From assembly GCA_030041275.1 (NCBI GenBank), contig JASHOE010000344.1, positions 1-64,000 on the forward strand: 64,000 nucleotides of DNA, given 5' to 3'. Position 1 is the stretch's first letter. Every line of letters starts with the position of its first letter. Made by a program: the position numbers and the translations under genes. This document shows positions 1 through 8,309 of the stretch, piece after piece. A model generated the notes under the pieces. That model ran no database searches, was not told the origin of the DNA, and saw only the letters and a program-made list of their open reading frames with translations. This stretch comes from Streptosporangiaceae bacterium (lineage in GTDB: Bacteria; Actinomycetota; Actinomycetes; Streptosporangiales; Streptosporangiaceae).

Positions 1-347
1 ATTGGCTCGCCGTCTGCGAAAGCGACCCCGGTCTCGTGGTTGACATTAAGGCCAGGTCCGGTGAGGTTCGCTGATCCCACGTAGGCCGCTGCCTGGCCGT
101 CCCGGTCCCGTACGTAATACGACTTGCCGTGGTGAAAGACCTCATCGGTAACCAGGTACGCGGTTGCCCTGCCCGGATACTCGGCTGCAAGCTCGGCCAG
201 CGCTATCGCCGCATCTGCATCAGTGAGATCGGCTCGCCTGTTCGCGACGATGATGACCTCGCCGTCACGCTCCAGCAGCTGCTCAAGGCCGGGACGCAGG
301 CAGGCCGGTATCGGAGTCGAATGGCTGCCCGTCGCGGGCGGCTTCCT
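1..347 (-). pseudogene. Headless phospholipase D-like (PLD) nuclease fragment, running off the window start
   Basis: The minus-strand frame stays open from a stop at 348-350 to the window edge. It encodes a PLD-type half site: HHGKSYYVRD, then AAYVGSANLTGPGLNVNHE, i.e. the HxK...GSxN pattern of the PLD nuclease/phosphatase superfamily, preceded by an alpha/beta stretch (EVIIVANRRADLTDADAA). There is no ATG, GTG or TTG upstream of the catalytic motif, so this copy cannot start by itself. Its first codons overlap, in another frame, the last codons of a truncated integrase, suggesting that a deletion joined two genes. The C-terminus is outside the window. PLD membership is clear from the motif; the specific role (restriction, defence or other nuclease) cannot be told. 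Confidence 0.6.
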
Positions 348-498
348 TCAGCCCGGTCAGGAACCCGTCGGCCAGTTCCCTGGTGGTGAACGACTTGGCC
401 CGCTCCCGGTCGTCGACGGCCCATCGGATCCGCCACCGCCCCCCGCTGGTGTCGCCGATCCGGCGGGTGTCCCAGAACTTGACGTCATAGCTAGCTAA
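283..498 (-). pseudogene. Truncated tyrosine integrase, N-terminal arm domain only
   Basis: The translation begins ASYDVKFWDTRRI and continues with RWRIRWAVDDRE, KSFTTRELADGFL and FDSDTGLPAS. This is the N-terminal region typical of actinobacterial tracts of tyrosine recombinases (RVRW...SFATKALAESF...PFDxxTGLP). A complete integrase has about 300 more residues with the R...HxxR...Y active site. None follow: the frame stops at 283-285 and a PLD fragment takes over in the +1 frame. At the expected start (MASYDV in relatives) the codon is TTA, so even initiation looks lost; a GTG at 540 is in frame but less natural. It lies about 270 bp from the tRNA-Tyr fragment at 770-824, as expected for the integrase of an element inserted there. 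Confidence 0.6.
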
Positions 499-661
499 AC
501 GGCAGCCATGTGGCAGTCGACTGTCCGTTCGAAGCAGCACCGCACCTGCTGGCGGCTTCTGCGATCGGGGGCGGTTGCGCGAACCGTTCCTCTAACAGCG
601 GGAACACCGCTCCTTCTGCCAGTGCCTGCCTGCGGCTCCGCAGCTCGATACCGTTCCTCAT
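491..661 (-). CDS. Possible 56-aa protein upstream of the integrase remnant
   Basis: An ATG at 661 opens a short frame (MRNGIELRSRRQALAEG...LLEERFAQPPP) that ends with TAG at 491-493, right at the start of the integrase remnant. Small genes directly upstream of integrases are often excisionases, but no helix-turn-helix is evident here. It has no close resemblance I recognise and may be non-coding. Confidence 0.2.
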   Translation of the reverse strand: MRNGIELRSRRQALAEGAVFPLLEERFAQPPPIAEAASRCGAASNGQSTATWLPFS

Positions 662-769
662 CTCGGCGGGACGCAGGCCACGGACATATAGCGGACAGGA
701 CGACTCGTGCTGGGCACCGGGATCAGCGTTTGGCCAGCTAGATAGCCTGCGCCGGTCATAGGAGCGTAA

Positions 770-824
770 GTCTGTAAAACCGTCGGCTCAGCCTACGTTG
801 GTTCGAACCCAACACCTGCCACCA
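770..824 (+). other. 3' fragment of tRNA-Tyr (GTA): element attachment site (attR-like)
   Basis: The segment carries the anticodon loop CTGTAAA (anticodon GTA), the 3' anticodon strand, a long variable arm, a T arm with GTTGG-TTCGAAC-CCAAC, the acceptor strand ACCTGCC and an encoded ACCA end at 821-824. The matching 5' acceptor strand (GGCAGGT) and D arm are absent upstream; homology to a tRNA stops just before the anticodon loop. Integration into a tRNA 3' end leaves an intact tRNA at one boundary and a 3' copy at the other. The element therefore lies to the left and resident chromosome starts to the right. The intact tRNA-Tyr should be outside the window. Confidence 0.75.
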
Positions 825-919
825 GCTAAAAGCGCAGCTCGAGGGACACTTCGGTGCCCTGTTCTGTCGTCAGTGCCGCCTCGATCCGTTCGTTGGTGTT
901 TGGTCTCGCCGCCGGGGCG

Positions 920-2014
920 CTACCAGGCGATGTCGAAGGCCGCGTTCTCGTCAATCGGTAGCTCGGTGAAGTGCCCGGTGCTGAGCTCGATCCTGCCGAG
1001 GTTCCCGCTGTAGGCGATCAGCGCACGCTGGTCACTCGAATCAATGGCCAGCCGTTCCCAGCCGAATATGGTGTTGCGGGGATCGGCGCCCCGGCGCTCG
1101 TAGGCGATCCGGCGCACCTGGCCGTCGACTACCGATATCTCAGCGAGCCGGGTGACCGGTTGGCCGCCGGGCCCGTAGCGGGCAGCGGTGACATACAGCG
1201 TGGCGCCATCAGGGCTGATGACCGCTTCCCCCAGGCTGCCCAGGCTGTTCTGCGCTGGTATCACCAGGCGGCTCGGTGTGGTGACAACTCCGCCCGCTGC
1301 CGTATCGGGCAGGTCGGTGACTCGGATGCCGTTGTCCTCTCCGAGACCGTGCCAGCTGTAGGCCATCCGCCGCCCGTCGGCGGAGAGCGACACATACTCG
1401 ATATGGCCGTCCGATTCGGCCCGCCACAGCATCCGCTCACCAGTGGTGACCGCCACGATGCTGATCTGGGACGGGGGAGCATCAGCGGCTGGCGCTCCAC
1501 CGCGGTCACGGCGGACCGGGTAGGCCAGCCGACCGCCGTCCGCCGAAGCGGCCAGGTGTATCGGGCCGATGCGCGCTGGTTCGGGGACACCGGGGACGGT
1601 CGACAGATCAGCGATCTTTCCCCGGTCATCGAGCTGGACGCGGACGGCCCCGCCGGGCGGGATCTGACCGGCCTCCGGGTCACTGTCGGCAATTCGTTCC
1701 GGGCCGTACCGCATCGCAAGGAAGAACACGCGCCCGCCGCCCGTACCCGCCACGGCCGGGTACACGTCCATCCGGCCCGGCAGCCGGTCGATAACCTTGC
1801 CAGACGCCGCGTCGCGTACAGCCGCGCCGGGCACCCCGGCACCGGCGCCTTCGCCAAAGCCGACCAGGGTGATCAGATAGTCCCTGTGCGGTATCGGCAG
1901 GCGTTGGCCTTCGGTCTGGTGCTCCCCGATCACCGCGCGCCGGGCGGCCGCATAGGGCTCACCGGTTTTCGTCTTCCGGGTCCGGGCCGCGGCCTCGGTC
2001 TTGTCGTGTGACAT
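920..2014 (-). CDS. TolB/WD40-like beta-propeller protein
   Basis: 364 residues with repeated propeller blades, for example LAASADGGRLAYPV, VSLSADGRRMAYSW and AVISPDGATLYVTA, each the SxDGxxLAY/ type of TolB and PD40 repeats. The N-terminus (SHDKTEAAARTRKTKTGEPYAAARR) is a basic segment seen at the start of several actinobacterial proteins of unknown function; there is no signal peptide, so a cytoplasmic location is inferred. ATG at 2014 is preferred over an in-frame upstream start at 2089 because GAGGAC lies about 8 bases before it. It is monocistronic, and its 3' end faces the integrated-element boundary. The ligand or partner is unknown. Confidence 0.6.
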   Translation of the reverse strand: MSHDKTEAAARTRKTKTGEPYAAARRAVIGEHQTEGQRLPIPHRDYLITLVGFGEGAGAGVPGAAVRDAASGKVIDRLPGRMDVYPAVAGTGGGRVFFLAMRYGPERIADSDPEAGQIPPGGAVRVQLDDRGKIADLSTVPGVPEPARIGPIHLAASADGGRLAYPVRRDRGGAPAADAPPSQISIVAVTTGERMLWRAESDGHIEYVSLSADGRRMAYSWHGLGEDNGIRVTDLPDTAAGGVVTTPSRLVIPAQNSLGSLGEAVISPDGATLYVTAARYGPGGQPVTRLAEISVVDGQVRRIAYERRGADPRNTIFGWERLAIDSSDQRALIAYSGNLGRIELSTGHFTELPIDENAAFDIAW

Positions 2015-2353
2015 CGCGTCCTCAATCCGGTAGCCATGTCCCGGCGCCTGGCCACCGCACAAGGGATCACGATGGAAGAAACCACCCACGCGAGGGCTGT
2101 GCCGCTCTTGTCCTCAACCGCTACACCAGCGCCGGGCTGGGGCAGCTCGGATCAGGCAGGCGTGGCTGCCAGAGGCAGCATACGCGCGGGGCCACGCTGA
2201 CGAGCAATCACGCAGAATCCAGCTCAGGCGTGAAGCAATCGGCCGAGCGTGGGATACATGTGGGACGAGCGTATGGCCTGAGCCATCGGAGACCGGGGCC
2301 AGAGTGGGCTGTCGGCGCGAAACTGAAGGTAGAACCAGATCCCAGGGGGTGCC
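2015..2353. other. Intergenic, divergent promoters expected
   Basis: No convincing gene is seen. The stretch separates divergent genes at 2014 (minus) and 2354 (plus), so both promoters should lie here. Open frames on both strands lack family resemblance and use codons poorly. An AGGGGGT just before 2354 is the ribosome site of the next gene. Confidence 0.5.
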
Positions 2354-2902
2354 GTGGCAGTAGAGGTACTTCCTGCCGTCGGACGCTGGGACGACTTTGC
2401 ATTGCTCTTGGCGCAGAGCGGGTGCGTGTGCATGGTGTACCGGAACTCCAGCCTCGACACGCTTGGCCGCCTCGAGCACATGCGCAAACTGTGCGAGCGC
2501 CAGCCGGGTCCAGGGGTCCTCGCATTCGTGCACGGTGAGGTCGCTGCATGGTGCTCGATCGCGCCAAAAGACACCTATCGTGCCCTGGTCAACTCTCGTA
2601 CGATCCCGCATCTCGACGACGCGGAAGCCTGGTCAGCGGTTTGTTTCCGGGTGCGACCAGGGTTTCGCCGCCGCGGGCTGATGCACGAACTACTGGACGG
2701 CGCGATTGAACACGCCCGCGCCAACGGCGCAATCGCGATCGAAGGTTACCCAGTGGACCCCGAAGGCGGCCGCGTCGACCAGACGGCCGCCTATGTGGGG
2801 ACCGTGGGCCTGTTCGAGGCACACGGATTCGAGCGGGTCCTGCCGACCGCAGGCAAAAGTGGCGGCAAGCGACGCTGGCTTGTCCGCCGAAGACTTGCCT
2901 GA
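2354..2902 (+). CDS. GNAT-family N-acetyltransferase
   Basis: 182 residues. The acetyl-CoA-binding motif A is seen as VCFRVRPGFRRRGLMHELLDGAIEHARANGA (beta strand followed by R-x-x-G-x-x/G and a helix; quoted in two overlapping parts, CFRVRPGFRRRG and LMHELLDGAIEHA). A final strand, GLFEAHGFERVLP, fits motif B. Such enzymes move an acetyl group from acetyl-CoA to an amine; the substrate is unknown. The GTG at 2354 has AGGGGGT 5 bases upstream. The architecture resembles small actinobacterial GNATs that sit beside DinB-like genes, as here. No operon partner overlaps it. Confidence 0.7.
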   Translation: MAVEVLPAVGRWDDFALLLAQSGCVCMVYRNSSLDTLGRLEHMRKLCERQPGPGVLAFVHGEVAAWCSIAPKDTYRALVNSRTIPHLDDAEAWSAVCFRVRPGFRRRGLMHELLDGAIEHARANGAIAIEGYPVDPEGGRVDQTAAYVGTVGLFEAHGFERVLPTAGKSGGKRRWLVRRRLA

Positions 2903-2990
2903 TCTGGCAAACGACCTAGTCGGGCCGATTGCGGATTGTCGCCAACATTGAGGACCGAAACTGTCCGCGAGGTCTTCTAACGTCATTGCC

Positions 2991-3611
2991 ATGGAAAACG
3001 AGAGTGACGCGCGCGCTGACATCATGGAGTTGTCTGACTACGTTTACCAGCGGACCTCGAGTAGGCTCGCCGGGCTCACCGATGACGAATACTTCTGGGA
3101 GCCGGTGCCTGGCTGCTCTACGGTGCGCCGGACGGAGTCCGGTGACTATCGCGCTGATGATGCGGACCGGCCGGGCACCCTGCCCTTCACGACCATCGCC
3201 TGGCGGCTGTGGCACCTGATCGAAAACTACGGAGCGAAACGGCAGCCGGAGTGGCTGGGGGTGAAGCGGCCACCCGGCGGGTTCGAAAGGGATGACCCGG
3301 CACCGGCAACGGCAGCGGAAGCCATTGCCGTCTTGGCTCGTGCGCACGATTTCTGGCAGGACCTGCTCCAGCAGTTGCCTGCAGCTTCCTGGTGGGCACC
3401 GCTGGGCCCCGTGGCTCACGAATACGCCGAGAGTTCCAAGGCGGCGCTCGTCCTCCACCATCTCGACGAACAGATCCACCACGGTGCCGAACTGGGCGTC
3501 CTGCGTGACCTGTACCTACATGACCGCGCCAGAGCGCATACGGGCTCAGTAGGTGCCGAGGATGTCAACCACAAAGACCAGGGTGTCCGTGCCCTTGATC
3601 CCGGCGCTTGA
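2991..3611 (+). CDS. DinB-like four-helix-bundle protein
   Basis: 206 residues. The pattern SRLAGLTDDEYFWEPVPG, TIAWRLWHLIEN, HDFWQDLLQQLP and VLHHLDEQIHHGAELGVLRDL matches DinB/DUF664-type proteins, which place three histidines in a helical bundle around a metal (here H in WHLIEN and the HH...IHHGAE segment). Several relatives are thiol S-transferases for mycothiol or bacillithiol; that activity is only an inference here. Its 3' end overlaps the convergent FKBP gene by 66 bp, so the last 20 or so residues (HTGSVGAEDVNHKDQ) may be a read-through extension rather than part of the fold. Confidence 0.7.
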   Translation: MENESDARADIMELSDYVYQRTSSRLAGLTDDEYFWEPVPGCSTVRRTESGDYRADDADRPGTLPFTTIAWRLWHLIENYGAKRQPEWLGVKRPPGGFERDDPAPATAAEAIAVLARAHDFWQDLLQQLPAASWWAPLGPVAHEYAESSKAALVLHHLDEQIHHGAELGVLRDLYLHDRARAHTGSVGAEDVNHKDQGVRALDPGA

Positions 3612-4616
3612 GGAACCTGATGCACCGTAGCCATCGGCGGGCGGCACCACGAGCAGGACCTGGCTGCCGACTCGCTTGCCCACGAGGCCGTCGTCCCACC
3701 CCTTGATGACCTGCCCGGTGCCAATCTGGAAAGCGGTCGGCGCGCCGCTCTTCCAGGTGGAGTCGAAGACGTTGCCGGTGCGCCAAATCACGCCCTCATA
3801 CTGGGCCACGAGCAGCTGACCCTTTTTCACCACCGGCCCCGACCCGCGGATGAGGGTCTTGACCTGCAGTGTGGCCGATGGTGCGGTTGAGGGGATGTGG
3901 ATCGACGGCGCGGTCCCAGGGGATGAGGTGCCGACCGTTGGCAGCCCGGTCCCATTGGCCACTTCGTGTGTGCCGTGCGCGCTTGCAGTCTTCTGGTAAG
4001 AGCCGAGCACATCCACCACGAACACCAGGGTGTCCTTGCCGGTAACCCCGAGTGAGCTGTCTCCCTTGGACCCAAACCCATCCTTGGGCGGGATGGTGAT
4101 GAGCAGCCTGCTGCCGACTCTGCTGCCTTCCAGGCTCTTGTCAAGGCCAGGAATTGTGGACCCAACAGCCAGTCCCTGCGGCTTCCCGGTGGAAATCTCG
4201 CTGATCTTCTTACTCTTCGCACCATCCCAGGTGTATGCGGTGAGGTCGGTAACGGCCAGGTCGCCCTTGGCCACGAGCGCGCCGTGCCCGCTGACCAGCT
4301 GGTGCACCTGCAGGCCTGCTGGCGGGTTGATCTTGGGAATCGTGACCGTTGGCTTCGCGCCGAATGCGCCAGCGACAGCGATAGAGGGTGGCAGGTTCGC
4401 GTAAATGAGCCCGCCGGTCGTGAGCCCGACAGCGAGCACCGCCGCGAGCCCGATCAGCAGCCGGCGCCGTCGCGTACGCCGCTTCGCCGCCTGGCGCCGG
4501 GCTTCGGCCGCGGCACGCTTGCGGCCGCGCTTGATCGTCTTGCGCTCTCCTGCCGGTGCTGTGGGCCGCTGCTGCTGACGGCCGCGATTTCTGCCGGCCT
4601 TGCCTTGAACTGTCAC
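3546..4616 (-). CDS. Membrane-anchored FKBP-type peptidyl-prolyl isomerase with two FKBP domains
   Basis: 356 residues: a very basic N-terminus (about residues 1-50), one membrane anchor (LLIGLAAVLAVGLTTGGLIYA, about 53-73, here shortened by one residue when counted), and two FKBP domains outside the cell. The second domain is canonical: VAQYEGV, NVFDSTW, AFQIGTGQVIKGWDDGL and PPADGYG. The first domain has IPGLDKSL and PPKDGFG but lacks the FD motif and the GWD tryptophan, so it probably folds but is a poor isomerase. The GTG at 4616 is chosen because GGAG lies 6-9 bases upstream; an ATG at 4769 would add a sequence with no protein character. Likely an extracytoplasmic folding factor. It overlaps the DinB-like gene tail to tail. 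Confidence 0.8.
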   Translation of the reverse strand: MTVQGKAGRNRGRQQQRPTAPAGERKTIKRGRKRAAAEARRQAAKRRTRRRRLLIGLAAVLAVGLTTGGLIYANLPPSIAVAGAFGAKPTVTIPKINPPAGLQVHQLVSGHGALVAKGDLAVTDLTAYTWDGAKSKKISEISTGKPQGLAVGSTIPGLDKSLEGSRVGSRLLITIPPKDGFGSKGDSSLGVTGKDTLVFVVDVLGSYQKTASAHGTHEVANGTGLPTVGTSSPGTAPSIHIPSTAPSATLQVKTLIRGSGPVVKKGQLLVAQYEGVIWRTGNVFDSTWKSGAPTAFQIGTGQVIKGWDDGLVGKRVGSQVLLVVPPADGYGASGSSSAGIKGTDTLVFVVDILGTY

Positions 4617-4836
4617 AGAACTCCAGCTAGGTGTGTTGCGGTCCGGACGAGCCACCCTGGTCCGGGCGATCGCCTCATAACACCATAGGGGAGCACTACT
4701 ACCTACCGGTGCCCGTCCGACGGCGGCTTGGCTACGGTCGGGCTCCGGGCGTCGGTGTCTTCGCCCCATGATGCCGTAGGGAATTCAGGAGGTCCGGGTG
4801 TTCCTGCCGAGCCGAGCGTCTGATCGAGGCCCGCCG

Positions 4837-5646
4837 TTATGCGTCGCGGAACTTCAGTAGGAGTGCACCAAGGAGGAGCGCGCCGGCAGTCCACAAGGCG
4901 GTGACGCCGAGGCCCTGCCACGGTGTGAGGGGCAGGCTCTTCACCCCGATGGTGGCCTGGGCATCTAGGCCCGCGGGCAGGGGGCCGACCTGGTCGAGGT
5001 GCCGGGCGAGGGTCGGGTTGGACATGAGGTCCGCGGCGATCGGGAACAGGTACAGCACGCCGAGCACCAGGCCAATGGCGGCGGCGGACTCGCGTACCGC
5101 GGCGGCGAGCCCGAGGCTGAGCAGGGCGATGAGCGTCAGGTACAAGGCCGTGCCGGCGGCGGCCCTGAAGTCGGTGGCCGAGGTGAGAGATGGGTATCCG
5201 TGCGCGGCAGTGAAGCCGTGGCCGGGCAGGATCAGTAGCCCGGCGAGCGCCGCGCCTGCGACCGCGAGCGCCGCGGCGGCGAGCGCCGAGCCGGTGAGTA
5301 CCGAGGCCTTGGCGAAGAGCCAGGTCAGCCGCCGTGGCATTGCGGTCAGCGACAGCTTTATCATCCCGGTGCTGTACTCGTTGCCGATGGCCAGCACGCC
5401 GGCGACGGCGGCGACCGCCTGGCCCGGGTAGATTCCGGTGAAGCTGACCGTGGCGGGATCGATCCCGCAGGCGGCTGACCGGCACCGGGCCGCGCAGGCT
5501 GCCGCCACCGCGACGGCGACGGTCAGTGCGACAACGCCGGCCAGCAGCCACGATGGGCCGGCCACGGTGCGGAACTTGGTCCACTCGGCATGCAGCGCCT
5601 GGGCTAGCAGATAACGCGGCGGAGCGACCTGGGTTCCGCGATTCAT
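4837..5646 (-). CDS. ABC-2 type transporter permease
   Basis: 269 residues with the HAEWTKFRT motif near residue 20, typical of the first cytoplasmic helix of ABC-2 permeases encoded next to a BcrA-like ATPase. It has about six hydrophobic segments (for example LLAGVVALTVAVAVAAA and the C-terminal ALWTAGALLLGALLL), and the NEYSTGMIKLSLTAMPRR segment is the conserved ABC-2 coupling region. Its ATG overlaps the stop of the upstream permease as ATGA, so the two are translationally coupled. Together with the ATPase at 7229-8149 it should form a drug or lipid/peptide exporter. It is the last gene of the operon. Confidence 0.8.
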   Translation of the reverse strand: MNRGTQVAPPRYLLAQALHAEWTKFRTVAGPSWLLAGVVALTVAVAVAAACAARCRSAACGIDPATVSFTGIYPGQAVAAVAGVLAIGNEYSTGMIKLSLTAMPRRLTWLFAKASVLTGSALAAAALAVAGAALAGLLILPGHGFTAAHGYPSLTSATDFRAAAGTALYLTLIALLSLGLAAAVRESAAAIGLVLGVLYLFPIAADLMSNPTLARHLDQVGPLPAGLDAQATIGVKSLPLTPWQGLGVTALWTAGALLLGALLLKFRDA

Positions 5647-7232
5647 GCATCCCTCCGGCGCAGCAGGTAATACGCCAGCGCCAGCGCCGCAGCCGCCCAC
5701 CCGCACTCCACCGCCAGCCCAGCCCAGGGCGCAAGCGGGTAGTACCCGGAATTCAGGGAGTAGACGGCCATCAGCTGATGAAACTGCGGGACAGCCTGTT
5801 GCACAGCCAAGGCAGCGGCCGGAGTGACCTGCAGCTCCCAGCCCGCTCCCCCGCCAGGCCCGCTGCCTTGCGCCTGCGAGCCGGGCAGCGGGTTGAAGGC
5901 GAGCAGGTACGGGACAACGATCACCACGATCACGATGGCGACGGCCGGCGCGCTGCGCCGGACGATGGTGCCGATCGCGAGCGCGAGCACCGCGGCCGCG
6001 GCGAGCAGGGCGCCGGTGCCGACGACCATCCGCGCCTCGGTGAACGGCGAAACCGGCCATTGCAGGCCTCCAGCCCGGAGCAGCAGGGGCGTGCCGACGG
6101 TGAGCGCAAGGGTGGCCGCGACCAGCCCGGCAACGAAACCGACCGCGCCGATGACGACGGCCTTGGCAGCCAGCAGCAGGCCGCGGTGCGGTGCCGCGGT
6201 CAGCGAGACGCGGATCAGCCCGCGCCGGTACTCGGCGGTGATGAACATGGCTGCCACCACGATCAGCGGGATCAGCCCGAAGAACGTCCCGTCTAGCAGC
6301 CGCTGGAGGGATTGACCGTTTCCGCCGTACGCGCTCCCAGCGGCCGGGGTGATATCGCCGAAACCGGTTACGGTGAGCGCGCCCGCGCTCTGGCGAAGCG
6401 TGCCGGGCCCTGGCACGCTGTTCGGGCCGCCTACGTTGGTTCCCGTCCATCCGGTAGCGGGCCAGGACAGCCCGATGTCGCGGAAAACGCCGGTGCCCCG
6501 GGTACAGAAGTCGGAGTCGTACGTACAAGAGCTGGAGCCGTACAACGAGCCGGCGGCGAAGAGCCCGGCTTGCACGGTGGGGGTAAGCCCCGGCAGGGTC
6601 GCGGTGCCGACCAAGTTCCAGCGGGTGCCATCGGCGGAGTCGTACCCGCTGATCGTCCCGCCGTCGCGAACCAGCCGCAGCCAGCGCGGCGCGGACGCAG
6701 ACGCGCTCCCGGCCAGGCCGGGCGTGTCGTTGACGTAGTCCCATTGCATCCGCACGCCGTGCGACCCGGTGACCATTATCGCCGCGTAGGCCGAACCTTG
6801 CGACGTGCTCTCCTTGATGATGATCCCGGCCTTGGACCATGGCTGCAGCCCAGGGCCGAACTCGGGCGTTCCGCTGCCATCCTGCCCGACCTCGACCCGG
6901 CCGGTCAGCGATGTCACCGCAGCGGTGATCGTGCCGTTCCCCGTCACGGGCTGGTGGGCGAAGTAGAACGTGTCCACGACCGGCACGCCGCCAGGCCCGG
7001 TCGGCTGGGCCGGAGCCGGACAGGCAGCTGGGCCGCCAGGCCCGGCGCACGACCTGCCGACATCGGTGGCAACGAACACGAACGCGGTGATCGCCGCGAT
7101 CGAGACGAGCACAGCGATCACCCAGCCGCGGACGGTACGGAACTTGGTCCACTCGGCGTGCACCAGCCGCCAGAAACCCTCCTGCCCGGCACTCATCGGG
7201 GCGCGGTTCGGTGTCATGGCCCCCGTAGTCAT
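5643..7232 (-). CDS. ABC-2 permease with an inserted extracellular LamG/DUF1349-like domain
   Basis: 529 residues, about twice the size of its sister permease. The N-terminus (WRLVHAEWTKFRT, then a hydrophobic segment) and the C-terminal half (FFGLIPLIVVAAMFITAEYRRGLIRVSL onward, given here as ITAEYRRGLIRVSL, plus four or five more membrane segments) are ABC-2. Between about residues 85 and 290 lies an external beta-sandwich-like insert: GSGTPEFGPGLQPWSKAGI, IIIKESTSQGSAYAAIMV and RWLRLVRDGGTISGYDS, like the DUF1349/LamG lectin fold. This may bind a carbohydrate or peptide outside the membrane. Start and stop both overlap neighbours (ATGA), so it is the middle gene of a three-gene operon. Confidence 0.75.
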   Translation of the reverse strand: MTTGAMTPNRAPMSAGQEGFWRLVHAEWTKFRTVRGWVIAVLVSIAAITAFVFVATDVGRSCAGPGGPAACPAPAQPTGPGGVPVVDTFYFAHQPVTGNGTITAAVTSLTGRVEVGQDGSGTPEFGPGLQPWSKAGIIIKESTSQGSAYAAIMVTGSHGVRMQWDYVNDTPGLAGSASASAPRWLRLVRDGGTISGYDSADGTRWNLVGTATLPGLTPTVQAGLFAAGSLYGSSSCTYDSDFCTRGTGVFRDIGLSWPATGWTGTNVGGPNSVPGPGTLRQSAGALTVTGFGDITPAAGSAYGGNGQSLQRLLDGTFFGLIPLIVVAAMFITAEYRRGLIRVSLTAAPHRGLLLAAKAVVIGAVGFVAGLVAATLALTVGTPLLLRAGGLQWPVSPFTEARMVVGTGALLAAAAVLALAIGTIVRRSAPAVAIVIVVIVVPYLLAFNPLPGSQAQGSGPGGGAGWELQVTPAAALAVQQAVPQFHQLMAVYSLNSGYYPLAPWAGLAVECGWAAAALALAYYLLRRRDA

Positions 7233-8149
7233 GACGTGGCCTCCGCCCGGTATTCGACGCTGTCCCTGGTCAGCTCCATGTAGGCCTCCTCGAGGCTGGC
7301 CCGGTGCGCCGTGACCTCGCTGAAGGGGATCGCATGGCTGCTCAGCGCCGAGACCGTCCGCTCGGCACTAAGGCCAGCGACGCAGAGCACGCCCGGACCC
7401 TTGGCGGTGACATCTGCTCCGGCGCCGACAAGCACCGTCATCGCGTCGGCCGGAGCCGTGGTGCGCAGGATGATGTGGTTGCCGGAGGCGGCGGCGATCA
7501 GTTCGGTGACGGAGGTGTCGGCGATCACCCGGCCGCGACCGACGACGACCAGGTGGCCGGCGGTGTCCTGCAATTCGCTCATCAGGTGGCTGGACACCAG
7601 GACCGCGCGATCCTGCGCGGCCAGCGACCGCAGGAGGCTTTTCATCCAGACGATCCCCTCGGGATCCATGCCGTTGAACGGCTCATCGAAGATCAGCACC
7701 GGCGGGTCACCCAGCAGCGCGGCCGCGATGCCGAGACGCTGGCGCATGCCGAGGGAGTACCCGCCGGCCTTGCGCCGGGCGGCGGAATCCAGCCCCGCAA
7801 GTCCGATCACTTCATCAACCCGTCGGGCCTTGAGACCCTGGGAATGGGCGAGCCACAGCAGATGGTTGCGTGCGCTGCGGCTCGGCTGCAGCGCGCCCGC
7901 GTCCAGCAGCGACCCGACATGGGTCAGCGGATTCTTCAGCGAGCGATACGGGCGACCGCCGATTTTGGCGGTGCCCGCGTCGGGGGCGTCCAGCCCGAGG
8001 ACGGCGCGCAGAGTGGTTGACTTGCCTGCGCCGTTCGGTCCGACGAAACCGGTCACGTGGCCGGGCTGAACCGTGAACGTCATCCCGTCCAGCGCCTGCG
8101 TCGAGCCGAACCGCTTGCGCAATCCGTCAATCTCGATAGTCGCGTTCAT
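7229..8149 (-). CDS. ABC transporter ATP-binding protein (BcrA/DrrA type)
   Basis: 306 residues. Walker A is GPNGAGKST (37-45), the signature region is YSLGMRQRLGIA, and Walker B is LIFDEPFNGMDPEG followed by the H loop in VLVSSHLMSE. The C-terminal 80 residues are the usual regulatory extension of BcrA-type ATPases. ATG at 8149 follows an upstream spacer shared with the divergent histidine kinase at 8310. Its stop overlaps the start of the first permease, making one operon of ATPase and two permeases. The divergent two-component pair is the probable regulator, as in bacitracin/lantibiotic-type modules; this is inference from position. Confidence 0.85.
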   Translation of the reverse strand: MNATIEIDGLRKRFGSTQALDGMTFTVQPGHVTGFVGPNGAGKSTTLRAVLGLDAPDAGTAKIGGRPYRSLKNPLTHVGSLLDAGALQPSRSARNHLLWLAHSQGLKARRVDEVIGLAGLDSAARRKAGGYSLGMRQRLGIAAALLGDPPVLIFDEPFNGMDPEGIVWMKSLLRSLAAQDRAVLVSSHLMSELQDTAGHLVVVGRGRVIADTSVTELIAAASGNHIILRTTAPADAMTVLVGAGADVTAKGPGVLCVAGLSAERTVSALSSHAIPFSEVTAHRASLEEAYMELTRDSVEYRAEATS

Positions 8150-8309
8150 GGCGACAAGATCCCGCAGCCAGGGGCCGCCGCGCGTCTGCCCGCGGACCCA
8201 TCTGCGCCCGGCCGAGTCTGCCCGCGGGCATACACCCGCAGGCAGACGACGCGGCACCGCCAGGCGGTTACGATCGCGGTGAAGATGACCCGGCGAGCTG
8301 GAGGCACCC

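Noticed and set aside
971..2011. Long plus-strand open frame opposite the beta-propeller gene
   Set aside because: High-GC antisense shadow; its translation has no propeller or other family pattern and lacks a ribosome site.
4837..7152. A 771-residue minus-strand frame spanning two permeases
   Set aside because: Only its last 269 residues are protein-like; the rest is an arginine-rich shadow of the large permease in another frame.
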